Positions 17,038-25,154 of a stretch of 40,357 bases of DNA are shown here, one piece after another. How positions within the stretch are numbered: position 1 is the stretch's first letter; each line of letters starts with the position of its first letter. A model generated the notes under the pieces. It saw only the letters and a program-made list of their open reading frames with translations. It was not told the DNA's origin and searched no databases. Source of the stretch: an uncultured Bacteroidota bacterium (GTDB lineage: Bacteria; Bacteroidota; Bacteroidia; Bacteroidales; GCA-2748055); the NCBI GenBank assembly GCA_937129385.1, contig CAKZNC010000080.1:1-40357 (forward strand). Reading direction: 5' to 3'. The translations under genes were made by a program, and so were the position numbers.

Positions 17038-18213
17038 ATGATACGTAAAAGGATCTACATATGTTTGCTGGGACTTCTGTTCCCGGTGCTGGTTCACAGC
17101 CAGGTGATCCGTATCGGTCTGTACAGCAGCGAGGTGGTGGAATCTGTCGTGGTGTATGTCACAGGTGGTGATTACCTGCTCAAGGCTGGCGAGGAGCGGA
17201 TCTCGGAGCTTGGGAAGGGAGATATTTTTTATGCGACCCTTACCACGGACGGCATCAGGCTCCACACCGCTGAAAAGGTTTTTGGTACGTATGGGGCGGT
17301 GGAGCTGGAGAGCCTGAGCGTTGCCGGGACTTTCAGGATACGCCCGGTACTTCCGGCGCTGGAGTCACGTTCATACGACGACGACCTGTTGCTGTTGCCC
17401 GAGGATGCGTTCATGAATGTGATCAACCGGGTGGATTTTGACAAGTACATTGCCGGGGTGCTGGAATCTGAAGTGGGTCCGAATACGGAGCCGGAGCTTT
17501 ATAAGGCGCATGCGCTGCTGACCCGGACCTACATGATGAAGCACTTTGAGCGACACCGCGAAGAGGGGTTTTCGCTTTGTGATGATGTGCATTGCCAGGC
17601 ATATCATGGCCGGGCGACCTATAACGACGAGATCGCCAGGTCGGTGTTCGAGACTACCGGGGAGGTAGTGACAGATTTTCATTACAAGATGATCACAGCT
17701 GCTTATCATTCCAACAGTGGTGGAGAGACCCAGCGGGCGGCTGATGTGTGGCTGAAGGAGGTGGATTACCTGCAGGCGGTGGTGGATCCCTATTCACTGC
17801 ACCAGCCCCATGCGAAATGGTACGATACGATCTTTTATGCCGACTGGAAAGACTACCTGTTGGAGCGGGGTATGGAGTCTGCTCAGAAGGTGCCTGGGGA
17901 GCTTTTATACATCGAGCAACGGCACCGTAAGAAGCATTTTGTGCTTGACCAGGATTCGATCCTGATGACACGCATCAGGGAGGACTGGGGTTTTCAATCC
18001 ACCTTTTTCAATATGTTTCCAGAGGTGGGCGACCGGATCGTGATCTGGGGAAAAGGGTACGGTCACGGCGTGGGTTTGAGCCAGGAGGGGGCCATGAATA
18101 TGGCAAGGCTTGGATTCAATTACCAGGATATTATCAAGTTTTATTTTTTCAATATCAGGATCATGGACTTCGAGGACCTGCCGAATTCAAGTCTGCCTGA
18201 TTTCTGGTATTGA
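17038..18213 (+). CDS. SpoIID/LytB-domain exported protein
   Basis: SpoIID-type domains are lytic transglycosylases or related peptidoglycan-cleaving modules. The 391-residue product has a signal peptide (about 1-22, ending VHSQ) and then a SpoIID domain. Family marks are RVDFDKYIAGVLESEVG, with Glu145 at the position corresponding to the catalytic Glu of SpoIID, KAHALLTRTYMM, CDDVHCQAYHG, AAYHSNSGGETQ with the usual Asn-Ser-Gly-Gly, and YGHGVGLSQEGAMNMA near residue 350. In non-sporulating Bacteroidota the role is unproved; envelope remodelling is likely. It lies 6 bases after lpxB and 28 before gldF. Confidence 0.9.
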   Translation: MIRKRIYICLLGLLFPVLVHSQVIRIGLYSSEVVESVVVYVTGGDYLLKAGEERISELGKGDIFYATLTTDGIRLHTAEKVFGTYGAVELESLSVAGTFRIRPVLPALESRSYDDDLLLLPEDAFMNVINRVDFDKYIAGVLESEVGPNTEPELYKAHALLTRTYMMKHFERHREEGFSLCDDVHCQAYHGRATYNDEIARSVFETTGEVVTDFHYKMITAAYHSNSGGETQRAADVWLKEVDYLQAVVDPYSLHQPHAKWYDTIFYADWKDYLLERGMESAQKVPGELLYIEQRHRKKHFVLDQDSILMTRIREDWGFQSTFFNMFPEVGDRIVIWGKGYGHGVGLSQEGAMNMARLGFNYQDIIKFYFFNIRIMDFEDLPNSSLPDFWY

Positions 18214-18241
18214 CCGGGAAGTTTAAAGATTAATATGAGCT

Positions 18242-18973
18242 ATGTGGGGAATTTTCGGTAAGGAGATCAAAGGTTTTTTCAGTTCACTGACGGGATACGT
18301 GGTGATGATCGTATTCCTGACGCTGAACAGCCTGTTCATGTGGGTGTTTCCGGGACAGATGAATGTCCTGGAGTCGGGTTATGCCACGATGGAGAGTCTG
18401 TTTGCCATTGCACCCTGGGCATTCCTGTTCCTTGTACCGGCCATCACGATGCGAACCATCGCGGAGGAGAAGCGGATGGGAACGCTTGAACTGCTCTATT
18501 CCAGGCCTGTCACGGAGCTGCAGATCGTGATCGCAAAATTCCTTTCTTCCTGGAGCCTGGTGCTGCTTTCGCTCCTGCCCACCCTGGTCTTTTTCTGGTC
18601 GGTCTATCGCCTGGGATCTCCCCCGGGAAATATAGATATGGGCGGAACGTGGGGTTCCTATATCGGGTTGTTGTTCCTGGGAGGGATCTATACAGCGATC
18701 GGCATCTTTGCATCTTCGGTGACGGACAACCAGATCGTGGCATTTATCCTGGCAGTTCTGCTATCTTTTATGATGTACCTCGGGTTTGATTTTTTAGGTG
18801 GACTCGCAGGGACCGGGAAGCTGAACCTGTTGATTTCGAAATTCGGGATCAACCATCATTACAATTCTATCAGCCGTGGCGTGCTGGATTCTCGTGACCT
18901 GCTCTATTTCGTTGGGGTGATCGTCCTGTTCCTTTTGTCAACCAGGCTTGTCCTGCAAAAAAATAAATGGTAA
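18242..18973 (+). CDS. gldF: Gliding-motility-type ABC transporter permease GldF
   Basis: This is the membrane subunit of the GldAFG ABC transporter, associated with gliding and Bacteroidota envelope biogenesis, though also present in non-gliders. The 243-residue protein is an ABC-2-type permease with about six hydrophobic segments. MWGIFGKEIKGFFSSLTGYV matches the family N terminus, and RTIAEEKRMGTLELLYSRPVT is the conserved cytoplasmic segment after the second helix. The start at 18242 is chosen over an out-of-frame ATG at 18235. It is followed immediately by gldG; the partner ATPase gldA is not in the window. Inference: energy comes from a GldA-like ATPase encoded elsewhere. Confidence 0.93.
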   Translation: MWGIFGKEIKGFFSSLTGYVVMIVFLTLNSLFMWVFPGQMNVLESGYATMESLFAIAPWAFLFLVPAITMRTIAEEKRMGTLELLYSRPVTELQIVIAKFLSSWSLVLLSLLPTLVFFWSVYRLGSPPGNIDMGGTWGSYIGLLFLGGIYTAIGIFASSVTDNQIVAFILAVLLSFMMYLGFDFLGGLAGTGKLNLLISKFGINHHYNSISRGVLDSRDLLYFVGVIVLFLLSTRLVLQKNKW

Positions 18974-18976
18974 GTG

Positions 18977-20689
18977 ATGGAGAAGAGACAGCTGATCGGA
19001 AAAAACCTTTTACAGTACCTGGTGTTGCTGGCAGTGCTCACCATTGTGGCAGTACTCTCGGCCAATAATTTTTTCAGAGTAGACCTTACCTCCGGGAAAC
19101 GTTACAGCCTTGCATCATCGACCAAGGAGGTGCTTCGTAACCTGGAGTCGCCGGTCTATTTCAGGATTTACCTCGCCGGGGACCTTCCCCCCGATTTCGT
19201 CGAATTCCAGGAGTCGATCCGTGAGATGCTGCAGGAATTCAGAGCCTATGCCGGGGAGAATATCCAGTATGATTTTGTCAATATTTACGATGAAAAGGAT
19301 GAGCAGTTGCGCAACCGTACGATCATGGGGCTATACAACAAGGGGCTCCGGGTAACGAACATCAAGATGAAGGATGAAGAGGGCGGATCCATGGATAAAA
19401 TAATCTTTCCCGGGGCTGTGTTAAGCTACCGCGGACTGGAATTCCCGGTGAACCTGCTGAAAAATAATCCGTCATTGCCGCACGAGGTCAACCTCAGCAA
19501 CTCGATCCAGTCGCTGGAATATGAATTTTCGAAAGCCCTGCACAGTCTGTCCAAAACCGATGTTCCAAAGATCGCATTTATCGAAGGGCACGGGGAGCTG
19601 GACTCCATCCAGACATTCAGTATTATGAATGAGCTGAAGAATTTCTTCCAGGTCGATCGGGGGGTGATCAACGGGAACATGGAGGCTTTGCTGGACTACG
19701 AGGCGATCCTTATTGCCCAGCCCATGCGGCCTTTCAGCGAAGCAGACCGGTATGCCATTGATCAATACGTGATGCGCGGCGGGAAGGTATTGTGGTTTCT
19801 TGATCCTGTGGTGACCCTTCCGGACAGCCTGGCAACCGGAATGACCATCTCACTTGTGAACCAGCTCAACATCGAGGAGTTGCTTTTCAAGTATGGCTTC
19901 AGGCCAGAATACAACATCGTGACAGACCTCCAGTGTAATTTCATCCCTGTGAACATTGGTGTGGATGCCGCCACTGAAGATACCGAGATGCGTCCCTGGG
20001 TCTACAGTCCGCTATTAACCTCTCCTGGAACTCATCCCATCACCAGGGGGCTGAATTATATTCATGCACAATTTGCATCCTCGCAGGATACTGTTGCAGT
20101 GGTGTCCGGGGAATTGAGCCGGACGGTCCTTCTATCTACGTCTGAGCGCACCAACAGCAGGAGGGTACCGCTCCGTATCACCATGGATGAGGTCTCGAGG
20201 GATCCGGATCCTGAACTGTTCACCGATCGCAATCTACCGGTAGCTGTGCTTGCTGAAGGGGTATTTCCATCGTTTTTTGCAAACTATGCAGTACCTCGAG
20301 GGGTATATCCTCCCGGTGTGGAGACAAGGATGAAAAGTGAAAAGACCTCGATGCTGCTGGTGACCGATGGTGACATCATCAGGAATGATGTTGTACAGGA
20401 GCAGGGTAGAACTTTCCCCACTATTCTGGGCTATGACAAATATACCAGGCAGACCTTTGGAAACCTGGAGTTTATCTTGAATGCCGTGAACTACATGACC
20501 GATGAGACGGGTCTGATGGAGCTGCGTGCGAGGGAATTCAAACTGCGATTGCTGAACAAAGCCATTACCTCGGACAAGCAGGCGGTCCTAAAATGGAAGA
20601 TCATCAACAGTGTTGTACCGGTTGTGATCATCGTGATCTTCGGGGTACTCTTCAATATATACAGGAGAAGAAAATTTGCTGCCAAATGA
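18977..20689 (+). CDS. gldG: Gliding-motility-associated ABC transporter substrate-binding protein GldG
   Basis: GldG is the large membrane-anchored partner of GldF, with a mostly periplasmic body. The 570-residue product has an N-terminal membrane helix (about 10-30, LLQYLVLLAVLTIVAVLSANNFF) and the conserved start of the soluble domain (RVDLTSGKRYSLASSTKEVL), followed by IAFIEGHGELD, a GATase-like segment (ILIAQPMRPFSEADRYAIDQYVM and GKVLWFLDPV), and a C-terminal membrane helix (VVPVVIIVIFGVLFNIYRRR). The frame also allows GTG at 18974; ATG 18977 is preferred. It starts 3 bases after gldF and its stop overlaps the next ATG (ATGA). Confidence 0.93.
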   Translation: MEKRQLIGKNLLQYLVLLAVLTIVAVLSANNFFRVDLTSGKRYSLASSTKEVLRNLESPVYFRIYLAGDLPPDFVEFQESIREMLQEFRAYAGENIQYDFVNIYDEKDEQLRNRTIMGLYNKGLRVTNIKMKDEEGGSMDKIIFPGAVLSYRGLEFPVNLLKNNPSLPHEVNLSNSIQSLEYEFSKALHSLSKTDVPKIAFIEGHGELDSIQTFSIMNELKNFFQVDRGVINGNMEALLDYEAILIAQPMRPFSEADRYAIDQYVMRGGKVLWFLDPVVTLPDSLATGMTISLVNQLNIEELLFKYGFRPEYNIVTDLQCNFIPVNIGVDAATEDTEMRPWVYSPLLTSPGTHPITRGLNYIHAQFASSQDTVAVVSGELSRTVLLSTSERTNSRRVPLRITMDEVSRDPDPELFTDRNLPVAVLAEGVFPSFFANYAVPRGVYPPGVETRMKSEKTSMLLVTDGDIIRNDVVQEQGRTFPTILGYDKYTRQTFGNLEFILNAVNYMTDETGLMELRAREFKLRLLNKAITSDKQAVLKWKIINSVVPVVIIVIFGVLFNIYRRRKFAAK

Positions 20690-21621
20690 CTTCGCGCGCC
20701 AGTTTCATATTGCTCATCGTGCTCATTGCTGGTGCCGGACTTCTGGTTTGGGTGATCGACCCATGGACCACAACAGGAGGGGGGCTGGAAGAAATGTTGC
20801 CGGGCGATCCCGGTAAAGTTCGTCGGGTGTCTGTCATTAGCGGCAGCGATACCCTTGTAATGATTCGCAGGGATTCAACCTGGCAGCTCGACGGTGAGGT
20901 ATTGAACCAGGATGCTGTTGAAAATCTTCTGTTTGCGGCATCGCACCTTTCGTTGAAATCGATCATCCCGGGAGAAACCATTGATAGTATTAAAGTCTTC
21001 GCGGAATTGTTTTTTCATGGCTCTTCAAAGGAGACGGGACACTTCACTATCGCACGACATGGGCAGGGATACGTTATCTTTTCCCCTGGTGAAGCTGATA
21101 GTTACGGGGTTGAGGTGCCTGGTTATGAGGAGCTCTCCCTGGAAAAGGTTTTTTCAGCAAATCCGGATCACTACAGGAGGCACCTGTTGATGGATCTGCT
21201 TCCCTCGGAGATCCGGTCGGTGGAGGTACGGCCTGTTGATGGCGGGGCCTTCCTTGCAGAGCAGGATTCGATGTATAACATCTGGGTTACAGAGGTTTCG
21301 TCAGGGGATGATATCACCGGACGAATTGATGAGCAGCGGGTCAGGTTGTTGTTTTCCTATTTCAATGCGATCAGGTACGAGGAGGTGGTGCAATCATCCG
21401 GGGCAATTGGCTCCGTTGATAAGGGGTTGCTTTTGGCAGAGGTTCAGGTGCGCAGTTTTGATGGGAGGAAATGGAAATTTGACATATTTCCCAGGAGGAT
21501 GAAAGGAGAGGGGACCGATCTTTTCCGTGCATTGGTAATATATAACGACCAACCATCGGTCCTTTCGGTCAACTATTATTACCTGGATCTCATTATGAGG
21601 GGAGTAGAGGCTTACTGGTGA
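20686..21621 (+). CDS. DUF4340-like membrane-anchored protein, GldFG neighbour
   Basis: The 311-residue product has one N-terminal membrane helix (about 5-22) and a soluble remainder. RRVSVISGSDTLVMIRRDSTWQLDG and later repeats of a beta-strand plus W/L-x-L-x-G pattern resemble DUF4340, a family that often follows GldG-like genes; identification is moderate. The start codon overlaps the gldG stop as ATGA, a strong sign of translational coupling and of a role with GldF and GldG. A longer frame from 20593 lies within gldG and is rejected. A 197-base gap follows before dnaN (21622-21818), in which no clear terminator was found. Confidence 0.72.
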   Translation: MTSRASFILLIVLIAGAGLLVWVIDPWTTTGGGLEEMLPGDPGKVRRVSVISGSDTLVMIRRDSTWQLDGEVLNQDAVENLLFAASHLSLKSIIPGETIDSIKVFAELFFHGSSKETGHFTIARHGQGYVIFSPGEADSYGVEVPGYEELSLEKVFSANPDHYRRHLLMDLLPSEIRSVEVRPVDGGAFLAEQDSMYNIWVTEVSSGDDITGRIDEQRVRLLFSYFNAIRYEEVVQSSGAIGSVDKGLLLAEVQVRSFDGRKWKFDIFPRRMKGEGTDLFRALVIYNDQPSVLSVNYYYLDLIMRGVEAYW

Positions 21622-21818
21622 ATCCATTATTCTTCTTTGGACTCCGGATATAGGACTTTTGAATGCAGACAGAGCGGGAGAGAGGATCGCAGCTGCTGAT
21701 TGTTACTGTTTTTATGCTGACCGGCAAACTCTTTTTCACAATTTTTTTGTATAATTGGTAGTCCAAATAAGTTAGTGAATCCTTGATAGTACATACGCAC
21801 ATAAAAACCTGATATTCT

Positions 21819-22949
21819 ATGAAATTTGTAGTGTCCAGTATGGAGCTGCTCAGCCATTTACAGGCAGTCAGCAGGGTAATAAGCAACAAGAATACGCTTC
21901 CCATCCTTGATAATTTTCTTTTCTCACTCGATTCAGGTGTGCTGGAGATTACGGCATCTGACCTGGAATCGACACTGATCACCTCGGTTCAACTGGAAAA
22001 TACTGATGGAGACGGGGAAATCGCAATTCCGGCACGGATTCTGACCGACACGCTGAAGGAGTTTCCGGAGATACCACTCACATTTGAGATCGACACCAAT
22101 TCCATGATGATTGTCATCCAGTCAGAAAGTGGAAAATTCACGATCATGGGACAGAATGGAGCGGAATTTCCGCAGGTACCACAGATCAAGGATGACCAGA
22201 AACAGGAGATGGAGATTGATGGTGAGGTATTGCTTTCGGGCATTACAAAATCGATTTTTGCCACAGCTGATGATGAGCTCAGACCTGTAATGAACGGAGT
22301 TTTCATCGAGCTCTCTGCGGATGACACTACATTTGTTGCCTCCGATGCCCATAAACTGGTGCGCTACAAGCGTACGGATGTCAAATCTGACAGTGAGGCC
22401 TCCTTTATTTTACCGAAGAAACCCGCAGGTTTGCTGAAGAATATTCTTCCCAAGGAGGAGAACGCGGTGAAACTTGAATTTGATGACAAGAATGCGTCAT
22501 TCACCCTCACCAATTACAGAATGATCTGCCGACTGGTGGAAGGCAATTACCCGAGTTACAATTCGGTAATACCCACCGACAATCCATTCAGAATGACCAT
22601 CGACAGGGTTGAATTTTACAATGCACTCAGGCGTGTATCGGTATTTTCCAACCAGGCAAGCAATCTGGTGAAGCTTGCACTTACCGGAAACCAGCTAACA
22701 GTATCGGCCCAGGACATTGACTTTTCTATTTCAGGAACTGAAAGGCTGAATTGTCAGTATGAGGGAGACGATATGGAGATCGGATTCAAGTCTACTTTCC
22801 TGATAGAGATACTCGCCAATCTGACAACAGGAGATGTGGTAATGGAAATGTCTGATCCTACCAGGGCAGGGATCCTGCTGCCTGCCACCTCTGAAAATGG
22901 TGATGAGGACATACTTATGCTGCTGATGCCGATGATGATTAATGCGTAG
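21819..22949 (+). CDS. dnaN: DNA polymerase III sliding clamp (beta subunit)
   Basis: This is the ring-shaped processivity factor of the replicative polymerase. The 376-residue product is of standard length with three repeated clamp domains. Landmarks are MKFVVSSMELLSHLQAVSRVI, NTLPILDNFLF, LEITASDLES, GKFTIMGQNGAEFPQ, FVASDAHKLVRYKR, CRLVEGNYPSYNSVIP and the ending ILMLLMPMMINA, which forms part of the peptide-binding pocket. It is located with a DEDDh exonuclease gene and not with dnaA, as in other Bacteroidota. No promoter is convincing in the 197-base gap upstream, though the T-rich stretch at 21739-21760 may hold one. Confidence 0.97.
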   Translation: MKFVVSSMELLSHLQAVSRVISNKNTLPILDNFLFSLDSGVLEITASDLESTLITSVQLENTDGDGEIAIPARILTDTLKEFPEIPLTFEIDTNSMMIVIQSESGKFTIMGQNGAEFPQVPQIKDDQKQEMEIDGEVLLSGITKSIFATADDELRPVMNGVFIELSADDTTFVASDAHKLVRYKRTDVKSDSEASFILPKKPAGLLKNILPKEENAVKLEFDDKNASFTLTNYRMICRLVEGNYPSYNSVIPTDNPFRMTIDRVEFYNALRRVSVFSNQASNLVKLALTGNQLTVSAQDIDFSISGTERLNCQYEGDDMEIGFKSTFLIEILANLTTGDVVMEMSDPTRAGILLPATSENGDEDILMLLMPMMINA

Positions 22950-22951
22950 GG

Positions 22952-22986
22952 GAGTTAAGAGTTAAGAGTTAAGAGTTAAGAGTTAA
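22952..22986 (+). repeat. Perfect tandem repeat (GAGTTAA)x5
   Basis: Five exact copies of GAGTTAA run head to tail, beginning two bases after the dnaN stop codon and followed by GAGGGGGC. The unit and period match the purine-rich half of array A (GAGTTAA alternating with GAGAGGA at 3643-3663). It lies just upstream of the exonuclease promoter. Confidence 0.95.
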
Positions 22987-23000
22987 GAGGGGGCAGGGCT

Positions 23001-23030
23001 TTTGGTTTCGGCATTTTCTGAGTACCTTTA
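23001..23030 (+). promoter_or_regulatory. Promoter of the exonuclease-FAH-hydrolase group
   Basis: TTTG at 23001-23004, 18 bases, then TACCTTTA at 23023-23030, matching the Bacteroidota -33/-7 pattern with one mismatch. The first gene starts 18 bases downstream. Confidence 0.55.
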
Positions 23031-23048
23031 GCGTTCAATCGAATCGCT

Positions 23049-23819
23049 ATGAAATTAAACCTGAAGAACCCGATCATTTTTTTTGATCTTGAGACCACCG
23101 GTATCAATGTAGCAGTGGACCGAATCGTTGAGATGTCCTACCTGAAAGTTGATCTGAACGGGAACGAATTATCGAGAACAATCAGGGTGAATCCGGGAGT
23201 CCCTATTCCTGAAAAGGCTTCCGAAATCCATGGGATCAAAGATGAGGATGTGAAAGATTCACCTTCATTCAACGAGATTGCCAAGACCATCGCACAAGAG
23301 TTCGAAGGGTGTGATCTCGCAGGTTATAATTCGGTCAGGTTTGATATTCCATTACTTGCTGAGGAATTCCTGCGTTCCGGTGTTGATATCGACCTGAAAA
23401 AAAGAAAGTTCGTGGATGTGCAGGTGATCTTCATGAAGATGGAACCCAGGACATTGTCTGCAGCATTGAAATTCTATTGCCAGAAGGAGCTCGAGGATGC
23501 GCATAGTGCTGAGGCTGATACGCGGGCTACTTATGAGGTCCTCCAGTCACAGCTTGACAGGTATAGTAACCTTGAAAATGATATTTCCATGCTGGCTGAG
23601 TTTTCTGCCCACAACAGGAATGTGGATTTTGCAGGACGAATTATTTATAATGACAAAGACATCGAGGTGTTCAATTTCGGGAAGCATAAGGGAAAACCTG
23701 TCTCAGAGATACTCTCGCAGGACCCTGGTTACTATGGCTGGATGATGCAGGGAGATTTTCCGCTTTATACAAAAAAGGTGCTTACTTCCATCAAGTTAAG
23801 GGCGATGAAAAACAACTGA
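23049..23819 (+). CDS. DnaQ-like DEDDh 3'-5' exonuclease with ExoX-type C-terminal motif
   Basis: This is probably a DNA proofreading or repair exonuclease. The 256-residue product shows all five DEDDh residues: Asp13 and Glu15 (FFDLETTG), Asp99 (YNSVRFDIPLL), His152 and Asp157 (AHSAEADTRAT). After residue 210 it has FNFGKHKGKPVSEILSQDPGYYGWM, a small C-terminal module of the exonuclease X / DUF3820 type. It stands directly after dnaN behind its own promoter and leads a three-gene group with 16- and 5-base gaps. A role as an epsilon-like proofreading subunit is possible because of the dnaN neighbourhood, but the length and C-terminal module also fit a stand-alone exonuclease. Confidence 0.92.
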   Translation: MKLNLKNPIIFFDLETTGINVAVDRIVEMSYLKVDLNGNELSRTIRVNPGVPIPEKASEIHGIKDEDVKDSPSFNEIAKTIAQEFEGCDLAGYNSVRFDIPLLAEEFLRSGVDIDLKKRKFVDVQVIFMKMEPRTLSAALKFYCQKELEDAHSAEADTRATYEVLQSQLDRYSNLENDISMLAEFSAHNRNVDFAGRIIYNDKDIEVFNFGKHKGKPVSEILSQDPGYYGWMMQGDFPLYTKKVLTSIKLRAMKNN

Positions 23820-23835
23820 TCAATTCGACAAAGCA

Positions 23836-24447
23836 ATGAAAATCATCTGTATAGGACGGAATTACATCGATCATGCAAAAGAGCTGAAGAATCCGGTTCC
23901 GGAGCGTCCGGTCTTTTTTATGAAGCCCGATTCAGCACTTGTCATCAGGAACAGGCCATTTTTCTATCCTGAATTTTCCAGCGATGTCCACCACGAACTG
24001 GAGCTGGTGATCAAGATTCAGCGACTTGGCAGGAGCATTCCGGAGAAGTTTGCCAGTCGTTATTATAGTGAGGTTGCTCTTGGTGTGGACTTTACTGCTC
24101 GAGACCTGCAATCGGAGATGAAAAAGAAAGGACTTCCCTGGGAGATCGCCAAAGGATTTGATTATTCAGCACCGGTAAGCGATTTCGTTCCCATTTCGGA
24201 GCTGGGAGAACCTGACAAACTTGGATTCAGACTGGATCTCAACGGGAAATCTGTTCAGGAAGGAAACAGCAGTGACATGATCTTCGGATTCGACCAGATC
24301 ATATCATATGTATCACAGTTCATGACCCTGAAGACCGGTGACCTTATTTTCACGGGGACACCTGCCGGAGTCGGGCCGGTACAGATCAATGATCACCTGG
24401 AGTGTTATCTCCAGGATCAAAAAATGATGGATTTCTTTGTTAAGTAA
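23836..24447 (+). CDS. Fumarylacetoacetate hydrolase (FAH) family protein
   Basis: These are Mg-dependent hydrolases, decarboxylases or oxaloacetate tautomerases acting on 2-keto acids. The 203-residue product is the compact acylpyruvase-like type: IGRNYIDHAKEL at the N terminus, metal ligands Glu54 and Glu56 (HHELELVI) and Asp85 (GVDFTARD), Lys106 (EIAKGFD), and the FTGTPAGVGP loop at 172-181. Short members of this kind often repair or tautomerise oxaloacetate; the exact substrate cannot be told. It sits 16 bases after the exonuclease gene and 5 before the metallo-hydrolase gene. Confidence 0.92.
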   Translation: MKIICIGRNYIDHAKELKNPVPERPVFFMKPDSALVIRNRPFFYPEFSSDVHHELELVIKIQRLGRSIPEKFASRYYSEVALGVDFTARDLQSEMKKKGLPWEIAKGFDYSAPVSDFVPISELGEPDKLGFRLDLNGKSVQEGNSSDMIFGFDQIISYVSQFMTLKTGDLIFTGTPAGVGPVQINDHLECYLQDQKMMDFFVK

Positions 24448-24452
24448 TTCAG

Positions 24453-25151
24453 ATGAAACTGGTTAAGATCAAACGGATCCAGTATGCCAATGTCTCCGGG
24501 TTCCTGCTTTATAACCATGAGACCTGTGTGCTTGTGGATGCGGGTCTTAAACACACTACCTCTCAACTTGCAAAAGCGCTCGGCGATATCAACAGGAAGT
24601 TAGCGGATATTCAGCTGATCATCCTCACACATACCCATTTTGATCATGCCGGAGGGGCTTCGCAGATCAGGGGAGAGACCGGTGCACCGATTGCAGTTCA
24701 CCGTTCAGAAGCTGATTTTCTCAGGAAGGGACGGGCTCCTTTCCCTGATGGAACAAGGTGGAAAGGTAAATTGATCGTACTGGCAGGAAGGATCTTTGCA
24801 CGACGCATGGAAGCATACCCACCTGTTGAACCTGATATTCTGATCGATGACAGCCTGGATCTGGCCCCTTACGGAATTCCGGGTATCGCCAGGCATACAC
24901 CTGGTCACACGAAGGGTTCAGTTTCCGTGCTGCTTGAATCCGGGGAAGCATTGGTGGGGGATAACATGCTGGGACTATCCTTCAAGCACCATTTTCCTCC
25001 GTTTGCAAATGACAATGCCGGTGTGTTAAAAAGCTGGCAGATTTACATCGATGAAGGGATGCACACCCTCATGCCTGCGCATGGCGGCAGAGTAAAAACT
25101 GCAGATATAAAGAGCGAACTCCCTGACGCCAGACAGCGTTACCTGCGCTGA
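24453..25151 (+). CDS. Metallo-beta-lactamase-fold hydrolase
   Basis: A cytoplasmic hydrolase with a two-metal site; substrate unknown, with glyoxalase II-like thioesters a possibility. The 232-residue product has a complete ligand set: His60, His62, Asp64 and His65 (THTHFDHAGG), His152 (HTPGHTKGS), Asp170 (LVGDNML) and His210 (MPAHGG). No signal peptide. It ends the three-gene group and its stop is only 3 bases from the stop of the convergent S37-like peptidase gene. Confidence 0.92.
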   Translation: MKLVKIKRIQYANVSGFLLYNHETCVLVDAGLKHTTSQLAKALGDINRKLADIQLIILTHTHFDHAGGASQIRGETGAPIAVHRSEADFLRKGRAPFPDGTRWKGKLIVLAGRIFARRMEAYPPVEPDILIDDSLDLAPYGIPGIARHTPGHTKGSVSVLLESGEALVGDNMLGLSFKHHFPPFANDNAGVLKSWQIYIDEGMHTLMPAHGGRVKTADIKSELPDARQRYLR

Positions 25152-25154
25152 ACA

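Noticed and set aside
20593-20685. Longer start of the DUF4340-like gene inside gldG
   Set aside because: The extra residues are cysteine-rich out-of-frame gldG sequence; the ATGA overlap start precedes a membrane helix.
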